The notes beneath the pieces are model-generated. The model ran no database searches. It was not told where the DNA came from and worked only from the letters and a program-made list of their open reading frames with translations. The translations under genes and the position numbers were made by a program. This document shows, piece after piece, positions 1 through 4,448 of a stretch of 5,098 bases of DNA. The first letter of the stretch is position 1; each line of letters starts with the position of its first letter. The DNA is from Candidatus Krumholzibacteriia bacterium. Its GTDB lineage: Bacteria; Krumholzibacteriota; Krumholzibacteriia; LZORAL124-64-63. The stretch is taken from positions 1-5,098 of the forward strand of contig JACZKN010000592.1 of assembly GCA_014859985.1 (NCBI GenBank), written 5' to 3'.

Positions 1-445
1 GTACCCGGGGGACCCCCGCGAAAGCACACGGTCCGCGACTGGTAGTGATCATTCCCCCAGCCGACTTTCGCGCCTGGCGAAGTCGCCTATCCCTCTGACC
101 GCAGGGGTTGCCGATTGGGGCCCCTCTAGGGTCGCGCTCGCAGCCCTATCGGACCGGGATAGGAAGGGCTTATCGTGCGGAACTTGTCGGCCCCCGGGAG
201 GCGGTATGCAGCAAAACCGGACAACAACGTCCAATTTATGCCCTGCGCATTAATCAGCGGGCCACGGGGCGCGGGCGTCAGGGGCGGTGCCCCTCGCGCC
301 TATCGCCATCCTGGGCAATGAATCGTGCCACTCCCGCCCACCCGGCTAAAACTACAACTTTGTCGCCTGTGATCATTCTGCGCGCCGCTCCGGGCCTCCC
401 GGGCAGGGGGCCCCGGGCGCACTAATCAGGGGGCAGAAACGGGCC
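1..445. other. Non-coding or unassigned G+C-rich stretch
   Basis: I find no convincing protein gene here. The possible frames are short, arginine- and proline-rich, and lack good ribosome binding sites. Two weak minus-strand candidates exist. One is a 32-codon ATG frame at 278-376 beginning MITGDKVVVLAGWAG. The other is a TTG-started 61-codon frame at 49-234 whose TGA overlaps an ATG at 50-52, which opens a frame running off the left edge (MITTSRGPCAF). The ATGA overlap is the kind seen in operons, but neither frame looks protein-like enough to call. Several inverted repeats are present, the clearest at 268-300, and G/C-rich repeats around 392-418 lie just past the stop of the upstream gene. 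This could be a regulatory region, a structured RNA, an element origin or decayed DNA; the sequence does not decide. Confidence 0.5.
268..300. other. Two-tier G+C-rich inverted repeat
   Basis: An inner stem AGGGGC/GCCCCT (280-285 with 289-294) closes on a three-base loop GGT. An outer stem GGCGCG/CGCGCC (268-273 with 295-300) stacks on it, with a six-base bulge on the left arm at 274-279. There is no T-run on either side, so it is not a typical intrinsic terminator. It may be a structured RNA element or a protein-binding dyad, and in DNA this rich in G+C it may also be chance. Confidence 0.3.
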
Positions 446-898
446 TCAAGCCGGGTGTGCGGATAACGCAACTTCTTCGGCCCTCGCCTGTGTCCAGGTG
501 GAGCGCCGGCGCCGAGCTCCGGCTGCGGTTGCAACGGGCTCAAGGAAAGCGTCCTTGAACCAAATAACAGATTCGTCGTTCCTCGTGCCGTGAGTCGCGC
601 CTGCGGCGAACGGGCCTGATGCGCTGCCCTCGGCAGCCCCGGCAATACGCCGCGACCAGAAGCCACCGGGACCGCACCACGCCCATTTGCCGCCCCCAAC
701 GGGGAAAATCTCGCCACGCCGGCAGGGGATCCGGACCTCCTCGGAGCGGAACCCGGGGCCAATCGTCAGGCGCTCGAAAACAAACCCCTGGAAGAAACGG
801 CGCTGTACGGCGGGCACCATGTCCAACGGCAGGCCGAGCCAACTAACCGAATCTCTCGACGGCCATGCGGTAACTGGTCTCCAAGAATACTTGCTCAC
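446..898 (-). CDS. Hypothetical 150-aa tryptophan-rich protein
   Basis: I do not recognise this protein. The start is a GTG at 896-898, supported by a strong Shine-Dalgarno AAGGAG at 908-913, nine bases upstream, which argues that this is a real gene rather than a shadow. The first 85 residues look like a folded globular domain rich in aromatics. They include WRPVTAW near residue 6, SWLGLPLDM near 19, RRFFQGFVFERLTIGPGF at about 33-50, and a segment with two cysteines (about 59 and 75) and several tryptophans (about 72-81). After about residue 85 the protein is lower in complexity and ends in a basic, alanine-rich tail with ARRRRSTW. The tail may be disordered, or may mark a frameshift. No signal peptide or membrane segment is evident. 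It lies 78 bp after the winged-helix gene on the same strand and has a candidate promoter in that gap, so it may be expressed separately. Its role is unknown; position suggests an element accessory gene. Confidence 0.6.
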   Translation of the reverse strand: MSKYSWRPVTAWPSRDSVSWLGLPLDMVPAVQRRFFQGFVFERLTIGPGFRSEEVRIPCRRGEIFPVGGGKWAWCGPGGFWSRRIAGAAEGSASGPFAAGATHGTRNDESVIWFKDAFLEPVATAAGARRRRSTWTQARAEEVALSAHPA

Positions 899-907
899 GT
901 TAGCCTA

Positions 908-913
908 CTCCTT
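908..913 (-). promoter_or_regulatory. Ribosome binding site deciding a GTG start
   Basis: AAGGAG on the minus strand lies nine bases before the GTG at 896-898. It is close to the ideal anti-16S match and is the main reason for choosing GTG over the internal ATG about 27 codons downstream. Confidence 0.65.
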
Positions 914-927
914 CCTACTAGCCACAC

Positions 928-954
928 ATTCTAGAGCAATTCCTAATTGTCCAA
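928..954 (-). promoter_or_regulatory. Candidate sigma70 promoter with an embedded dyad
   Basis: On the minus strand, TTGGAC (949-954) resembles a -35 box and TAGAAT (928-933) is a good -10 box. The spacer is 15 bp, shorter than the preferred 17. Within the spacer and touching the -35 box lies the inverted repeat CAATT-CCT-AATTG (937-949), a plausible operator half-site pair. Transcription would begin near 921, giving a short leader with the AAGGAG site before the GTG-started gene at 446-898. The gap is also A+T-richer than the flanking genes. Confidence 0.4.
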
Positions 955-976
955 GTTGTGGTTACAGTCTTCAGTC

Positions 977-1903
977 TTAGTCCGCAGAAACGGCAAACGC
1001 CGAATTCGCGTAAACCTCTATCTTGCAAGCAAGTCTCTCATCCACAATGTGGACGGGGTCATTTGCCTTTCGCTTGTCGTCTGACTGCCAATATGTGACC
1101 GTGTCCTGGCCTCTTTGTGCTATGACCGCGGCGGCGGCGAATGCCCCTTCCGGATCGTCGCAAAGTCTTGGATCCCATGCTGGCGCATAGCTCCTCAGCA
1201 GGCGGCGCCCAACAACGCGATCGCCGACCCGGGCAATAAGCCTCAGGCGTAGCAGTCGCGTACGGGCGCGGTTCAGGGTGCTGACTCCGCACTTGGCGCC
1301 GTTCTTGGCTAGACGCGCGGAAATCAGGGGCGTATCCATTCGGCGGTCCCGTTGCGCATCTCTAAGCCCGTGCCCGCGCCGCCTGACAATGGTGCGGTCC
1401 AGATAGTTGAGGATGTCTTCCTCAGCGGCATTCAGGCGAATGCGCGGCAGATAGCTTGTGGCATAGGATTTCCAGCCAGGTGTGCCGGTGTTATCTGGCT
1501 TCGTGGCCGCCGCCCTGACCGGCACCGCGCCAACTGGGGCGTCGTCCAAGAAACTCAGGTTGCGCTCGTAATCCGTTCGAGCCCAGAAGACCTCGCCCTC
1601 GTAGTATCGGCCGAAATCATCAAGAATCCTGGTAGCTTCGGCAGGAGTGGCCTCGGGGAAGTCCCATGTCGGCTCGGCGTCTTCAAGCGCGACAAGTGCC
1701 ACTGCAATCTCTTGCATTGCGTCTTCGTGGCAATCGTTCGGCCTCTGGAGTAGGTGCTGGATCCTGGCATAGAGCCCGGCCGTGCCCGTTGCTTGCTCAA
1801 TGGCATTGATTAGACCTTCGGCCGGTAGTGGCGGCGCAATCGTGCCGGGGGCCGGGCCGCATTGGGAGGTACTAGAAACGGAGCTCAATACGTCGTTGGC
1901 CAT
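977..1903 (-). CDS. 308-aa protein with probable winged-helix domain
   Basis: The specific family is not recognised. The N-terminal 150 residues are acidic and mostly helical in character (IQHLLQ near 48, MQEIAVALVALEDAE near 63-77). Residues about 155-240 look like a winged helix-turn-helix DNA-binding domain: a first helix at AAEEDILNYLDRT, then LISARLAKNGAKCGVSTL followed by a basic recognition-like helix (NRARTRLLRLRLIARVGDR, about 211-229). That pattern of 'LAK...GVS..T...RA...L...LIAR' is typical of wHTH regulators and plasmid or element replication initiators. Residues 240-308 have no assignable feature. The ATG at 1901-1903 has an AGGGGA site just upstream and shares one base with the TGA of the AlpA-like gene (TGATG), so translation is probably coupled. 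Replication or transcription control of the element is an inference; no primase, helicase or Walker motif is visible. Confidence 0.7.
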   Translation of the reverse strand: MANDVLSSVSSTSQCGPAPGTIAPPLPAEGLINAIEQATGTAGLYARIQHLLQRPNDCHEDAMQEIAVALVALEDAEPTWDFPEATPAEATRILDDFGRYYEGEVFWARTDYERNLSFLDDAPVGAVPVRAAATKPDNTGTPGWKSYATSYLPRIRLNAAEEDILNYLDRTIVRRRGHGLRDAQRDRRMDTPLISARLAKNGAKCGVSTLNRARTRLLRLRLIARVGDRVVGRRLLRSYAPAWDPRLCDDPEGAFAAAAVIAQRGQDTVTYWQSDDKRKANDPVHIVDERLACKIEVYANSAFAVSAD

Positions 1904-2130
1904 CAGATTTCCCCTGTGTCCTGGCCCCGCCGGCTCTCATTGAATCTCTCGGCGATGAAACGATCAACGTCGCTTCGCCGATATCTGACCATGCGTCCGA
2001 TGTTCCCGTAGGGGAGGGGATAACGCTTGGTGCAGCGCCAACAGGCGAGGGTTGCTGGCTTGACGCCAAGGATCTCTGCGGTCTGCTCCGGGGTGAGAAG
2101 GTCACTGTCATTTGTCGTCGATGTACGCAT
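1903..2130 (-). CDS. AlpA/Xis-like helix-turn-helix protein
   Basis: A 75-aa protein of the MerR-like HTH_17 (AlpA/excisionase) type. Members bind DNA near integrase genes or attachment sites and act as recombination directionality factors or as activators of integrase expression. Residues 10-23 (DLLTPEQTAEILGV) match the opening helix-turn-helix, residues 24-33 (KPATLACWRC) the recognition helix, and GRMVRYRRSDVDRFI (about 45-59) the wing and final helix with the family's characteristic 'G+.VRYR.SDV..FI'. The frame is open further upstream to 2226, but the ATG at 2128-2130 is preferred because AAGGA lies seven bases before it and the domain begins about ten residues later. The stop overlaps the start of the 308-aa gene by one base. 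The 184-bp gap upstream carries short direct repeats that could be its own binding sites. Confidence 0.85.
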   Translation of the reverse strand: MRTSTTNDSDLLTPEQTAEILGVKPATLACWRCTKRYPLPYGNIGRMVRYRRSDVDRFIAERFNESRRGQDTGEI

Positions 2131-2160
2131 CTGGCAATCCTTCATGGCCGCAAAGCACAG

Positions 2161-2188
2161 TTGGCTGTTGGCTGTCGAATGTTGGCGG
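2161..2188. repeat. Short direct repeats in the leader of the AlpA-like gene
   Basis: TTGGCTG occurs at 2161-2167 and 2168-2174, and TTGGCGG at 2182-2188, so the units start 7 and 14 bases apart. On the minus strand they lie about 30-60 bases before the AlpA-like start codon. AlpA/Xis proteins often bind tandem short repeats, so this may be a binding site, but repeats this short can arise by chance. A TTGACG that could act as a -35 box lies just upstream (2198-2203 on the minus strand), but no matching -10 box follows at the right distance. Confidence 0.35.
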
Positions 2189-2296
2189 GATTTCACCGTC
2201 AACTGCGATCGACACCAGATTACCAAATCGCGGCCGATGCTCGGGGGCGCCAGATCAGCAAAATCGTGGTATCTCGTGCGCGGGAGGGTGAGCGTC

Positions 2297-2320
2297 GATT
2301 GGGCCAGCGGCCCGTCAATC
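2297..2320 (-). terminator. Weak hairpin at the end of the 209-aa gene
   Basis: GGGCC-AGC-GGCCC (2301-2313) forms a five-bp stem with a three-base loop, extended by GATT (2297-2300) and AATC (2317-2320) around a three-base bulge. It overlaps the stop codon of the gene at 2315-2944. There is no clear U-tract, so at best it would attenuate transcription from the integrase pair into the AlpA-like gene. Confidence 0.25.
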
Positions 2321-2944
2321 CTGGATCAAGGCCCGGGCTTCTGCAATGTATCGCCTGACATATGAGCGCCCCTCGCCTAGAAGTTCAAATGCATGAGCGA
2401 GGAGGCTGGCGAAGCGATCCGATGACGCTTCGGAAATGGCCGGAGTACGCCCGGTTGACCGCATATAGGCGTGCAGAAGGCCGACGGTCAGCGCGGTTAG
2501 AAGCCGACTTGTGGCGGCCTTCTTTATGCTTGGCCCGCGCCGCGGTCCGAGCTCGGCAATTGCGGTGTCGATAGCTGCCGCAATGCCGTCAAGCATCTGA
2601 ACGGCCTGGGTGTACGGCGGGCCATCATTTTCCCACGGTAGGCGCTCGGGCTGGCAATTGGCCGGCAGTGATGTATCGACGAATATCATTGTCCTAACGT
2701 CCACCCCGCGCAGTATCGCAGCGGCCCGCTGTATCTCTGCTTTGCAGGTCTCCAGTTCGCCCTTCTTCGGCACTCGCGCTACGTCCGAGAGCGCACGGGC
2801 TACTTGTGGAATAAAAACACGAGCCTCGGCAAGAAAGGCGGCCGCTTCTCGCTCATTCAACAAGCCTGAGACAAGCCACGCCTCTTGTTCGGGAGTCAGT
2901 GAAGATTGCCTCGCGGATACAACAGGAGGCCCGCTAGTCGCCAT
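2315..2944 (-). CDS. Hypothetical 209-aa integrase-linked protein
   Basis: Function not recognised. It is soluble and largely helical, with no signal peptide or membrane segment. The N-terminal part (about 17-58) reads as helices with SLTPEQEAWLVSGLLNEREA. The central part holds RLPWENDGPPY near 101-111. The C-terminal part (about 143-209) contains LLTALTVGLLHAYMRSTGRTP followed by SSDRFASLLAHAFELLG; a 'tGR.P ... F..ll..afe.lg' pattern recurs, to my knowledge, in uncharacterised proteins of bacterial islands. A start at 3034 is possible but would overlap the integrase by about 100 bp. The ATG at 2942-2944 is chosen because GGGAG precedes it by a normal distance and it overlaps the integrase stop by only 11 bp, implying translational coupling. 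The tight link suggests a role in integration, excision or element maintenance, but this is inference. Confidence 0.7.
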   Translation of the reverse strand: MATSGPPVVSARQSSLTPEQEAWLVSGLLNEREAAAFLAEARVFIPQVARALSDVARVPKKGELETCKAEIQRAAAILRGVDVRTMIFVDTSLPANCQPERLPWENDGPPYTQAVQMLDGIAAAIDTAIAELGPRRGPSIKKAATSRLLTALTVGLLHAYMRSTGRTPAISEASSDRFASLLAHAFELLGEGRSYVRRYIAEARALIQD

Positions 2945-4151
2945 TTTCTGTCTCCCGAGCTGAGTCTGAATCTGCTTCTCGCCCTGCGAAAATCGCAGCG
3001 GTTGCCCGCTCCATAGATTCACGGACAGGATCAACGGTGAGCCGGCTGTAGATCAGGGTTGTGCTGACGTTTTTGTGTGCGAGGGATCTTCCGATCACGG
3101 CGAGGCTTGCGCCTTGGGCTGCTTGCCAGCTTCCAAGCGTCCGCCGAAGATCATGCAGCCTGAGGCCCGGCAGTCCTGCTCGCACACGGATGTTCTCCCA
3201 TGCGGTCTTGATCTCGGCAAGGTGGCCGGACGCACTTGTTCGGCCGCGGCCTTGTGTCGGGAGTACCCAAGGAGATCCGTCCGGCTGTCGCGCTTCAAGG
3301 ATCGCGACGGCCTGCGGGACCAGCGGAACCGTGTGGGATTCCCCGCTCTTTGTGTCGGGGATGTGCCAGAGACCGGCTCGGAGGTCCAAATCTTCCCACC
3401 GCATGGAAAGTACGTTGTTGCGCCTCGCCCCGGTCAGGAGCATCAATAGGACTGCGTCCTGTATAGCCTGGTTTGGTTCTTCGCCGAGTGCCTTGAAAAA
3501 GCGAGGCAGTTCGTCAGCTTGAAGGAACCGCTCCCGCGACCGCTCCCGAAAGCGCGGGACGCCGGCGGCTGGATTCTCGCCTTTGGCGAGCCCCCATGAA
3601 GCACCCTTGTTGAATACAGAACTGATCAGGGCAAGCAGCCGATTGGCACGGTAGTTTCCGGATTCGCGACCCACAGCAACGTGCAAAGACTGAACATCCC
3701 TGCGGCTGATAGACGAGACTTTGCGGGCGCCCCACGGTCCCCGCAGCTTGCCGTCAAACAGTTGCTCGTCCTGGCGCCAGGTCTTCTTGTGTGGCTTGGC
3801 GTGCTTCTCCAGGTACTCGGCGAACAACTCTCCAAAGGTGATCTCAGCGCGTTTCTGGCGCCGGTCGTCCTGGGGGTTGCCGCCCTGATCGATCTCTGCG
3901 TTGAGGGTGATAGCAGCCTTGCGGGCCTGCTCAACAGTCAGGGTCGGGAAGCTCCCGATACGGATCCGCTCTGGCCGGCCGTCTACACGGCGGTGCAGGA
4001 AAAACGTCTTGGTCCCCGCAGGAGTCACCGCTAGCCCAAGCCCCTTAGCCCGCGGGAAGGTGTCATAGACATAGGCGCGCCGTCCGCTGGGCGGCGGCGG
4101 GATCGCGGTGAGGTCGTCTTTGGTGAATCGGAAGCGCCTGTTTGTACCCAC
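2934..4151 (-). CDS. int: P4-type tyrosine integrase
   Basis: A 405-aa site-specific tyrosine recombinase that would integrate and excise the element by strand exchange at the adjacent tRNA-Lys attachment site. Residues about 35-95 form the N-terminal arm-binding DUF4102 domain (GLGLAVTPAGTKTFFLHRR, then RIRIGSFPTLTVEQARKAA). Residues about 105-200 are the SAM-like core-binding domain (FGELFAEYLEKHAKPHKKTW). The catalytic domain follows with all expected residues: Arg243 in TGARRNNVL, Lys268 in DTKSGESHTVPL, His333 and Arg336 in HDLRRTLGS, His359 in LAHKNVSTT and nucleophile Tyr368 in IYSRL. Its length is normal for P4-like integrases and nothing looks broken, so it should be active. The start is a GTG at 4149-4151; an in-frame stop lies roughly 45 bases upstream with no better start between, and a GGGGGGA run a few bases before may serve as ribosome binding site. 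It is the first gene of the minus-strand set and overlaps the next by 11 bp. Confidence 0.95.
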   Translation of the reverse strand: MGTNRRFRFTKDDLTAIPPPPSGRRAYVYDTFPRAKGLGLAVTPAGTKTFFLHRRVDGRPERIRIGSFPTLTVEQARKAAITLNAEIDQGGNPQDDRRQKRAEITFGELFAEYLEKHAKPHKKTWRQDEQLFDGKLRGPWGARKVSSISRRDVQSLHVAVGRESGNYRANRLLALISSVFNKGASWGLAKGENPAAGVPRFRERSRERFLQADELPRFFKALGEEPNQAIQDAVLLMLLTGARRNNVLSMRWEDLDLRAGLWHIPDTKSGESHTVPLVPQAVAILEARQPDGSPWVLPTQGRGRTSASGHLAEIKTAWENIRVRAGLPGLRLHDLRRTLGSWQAAQGASLAVIGRSLAHKNVSTTLIYSRLTVDPVRESMERATAAIFAGREADSDSARETENGD

Positions 4152-4210
4152 CGGGTCCCCCCGAGGATTGACGGATCGTTGCCGGTGCTACGCTGGTGCC
4201 ACACTCAGGG

Positions 4211-4234
4211 TGCATTCCCATGCATATTGATCAA
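4211..4234. promoter_or_regulatory. Paired palindromes downstream of the integrase promoter
   Basis: TGCAT-TCCC-ATGCA (4211-4224) is a perfect five-bp dyad around a four-base centre, and TTGATCAA (4227-4234) is a perfect eight-base palindrome two bases away. Both sit in the first 35 nt or so of the predicted integrase transcript. They are plausible operators for integrase repression, or recombinase or accessory-factor sites; function is not shown. Confidence 0.35.
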
Positions 4235-4249
4235 CCTTGGTCGCGGGAG

Positions 4250-4278
4250 AGTATACCATAAAAGCGTTGTCTTGTAAA
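4250..4278 (-). promoter_or_regulatory. Sigma70-type promoter of the integrase
   Basis: On the minus strand, TTTACA (4273-4278) and TATACT (4250-4255) are separated by exactly 17 bp, each one or two bases from consensus. Transcription would begin near 4243, leaving a leader of about 90 nt before the GTG start. The two palindromes at 4211-4234 fall just downstream of the start point, where a bound repressor would block it. The promoter lies between the attachment site and the gene, so it travels with the element. Confidence 0.7.
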
Positions 4279-4329
4279 TAGATAACTTTGATTGCCGCCG
4301 TCAATCGATCTGCAGAAATGTGCCCTGGA

Positions 4330-4379
4330 ACTGACTCTTAATCAGTAGGTTCGGGGTTCAAGTCCCTGGCGGCGTACCA
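4330..4379 (+). tRNA. tRNA-Lys(CUU) 3' remnant
   Basis: Only the 3' two-thirds of a tRNA is present. The anticodon stem ACTGA/TCAGT (4330-4334, 4342-4346) encloses the loop CTCTTAA with anticodon CTT at 4337-4339, which reads AAG (lysine). A five-base variable loop follows, then the T arm CGGGG-TTCAAGT-CCCTG (4352-4368), the 3' acceptor strand GCGGCGT (4369-4375), the discriminator A and an encoded CCA (4377-4379). The partner acceptor strand ACGCCGC and a D arm are not found upstream: 4300-4329 cannot fold as either. It is therefore not a functional gene but the piece left after integration into a tRNA-Lys gene, whose intact copy is predicted beyond the left edge. Confidence 0.85.
4330..4379 (+). 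other. Element-chromosome attachment site (attR-like)
   Basis: The tRNA-Lys 3' end is the probable core sequence where the integrase acted. Integration of P4-type elements into a tRNA rebuilds the gene at one end with an element-supplied 3' part and leaves a copy of that part at the other end. Here the integrase and an A+T-rich leader lie on the left and very G+C-rich chromosomal sequence on the right, so this is the distal junction. The exact core length cannot be set without the other copy; similarity to a normal tRNA stops at or just before 4330. Confidence 0.75.
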
Positions 4380-4387
4380 AATCGCTT

Positions 4388-4425
4388 CGAGAGGGCCTGC
4401 GGTCACGCGACCGCAGGCCCTCTCG
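4388..4425. terminator. Perfect 17-bp hairpin, probably a bidirectional terminator
   Basis: A perfect 17-bp stem (4388-4404 with 4409-4425) closes on the four-base loop ACGC. It begins nine bases after the tRNA CCA end and ends 23 bases before the stop of the minus-strand DUF481 gene, so it is placed to end transcription from both sides. The T content after the stem is poor (TTGC on the plus strand; GAAGC on the minus strand), so Rho-independent efficiency is uncertain. It most likely belonged to the original tRNA-Lys locus before insertion. Confidence 0.7.
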
Positions 4426-4448
4426 TTGCAAACAGCGGCGTTCGCGGG

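Larger units (their letters stand above)
4152..4329. promoter_or_regulatory. A+T-rich integrase leader and att-flanking region
   Basis: This intergenic stretch separates the integrase start from the tRNA remnant and is the most A+T-rich part of the window (4261-4320 is about 40% G+C). It contains the integrase promoter, the dyad TGCAT-TCCC-ATGCA (4211-4224), the palindrome TTGATCAA (4227-4234), and the motif GATTGACGG at 4166-4174 (plus strand) and 4298-4306 (minus strand). P4-type integrases use arm sites flanking the core, and this is where they would be expected. Which of these motifs is an arm site, a directionality-factor site or an operator cannot be told from one sequence. Confidence 0.55.

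Noticed and set aside
45..378. Direct repeat GTGATCATTC at 45-54 and 369-378
   Set aside because: Ten-base repeats are expected by chance several times in 5 kb; the flanks do not match, so it is not treated as an att site or repeat element.
373..842. Two further minus-strand frames overlapping the 150-aa gene
   Set aside because: Arginine- and proline-rich shadow translations without a supported start; the GTG frame with AAGGAG explains the region better.
1903..2226. Longer version of the AlpA-like protein starting at 2226
   Set aside because: The extra 32 residues lie upstream of the family domain and would include the real Shine-Dalgarno; the ATG at 2128-2130 is better supported.
3061..3522. 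Plus-strand frames of 124-153 codons inside the integrase region
   Set aside because: Antisense shadows of a complete integrase with all catalytic residues; no ribosome binding site or recognisable domain.
4290..4379. A complete tRNA gene using upstream sequence as its 5' half
   Set aside because: No ACGCCGC-like acceptor strand at the right distance; the nearest candidate near 4292 pairs imperfectly and leaves about 31 bases where 19-21 are normal, with no D arm.
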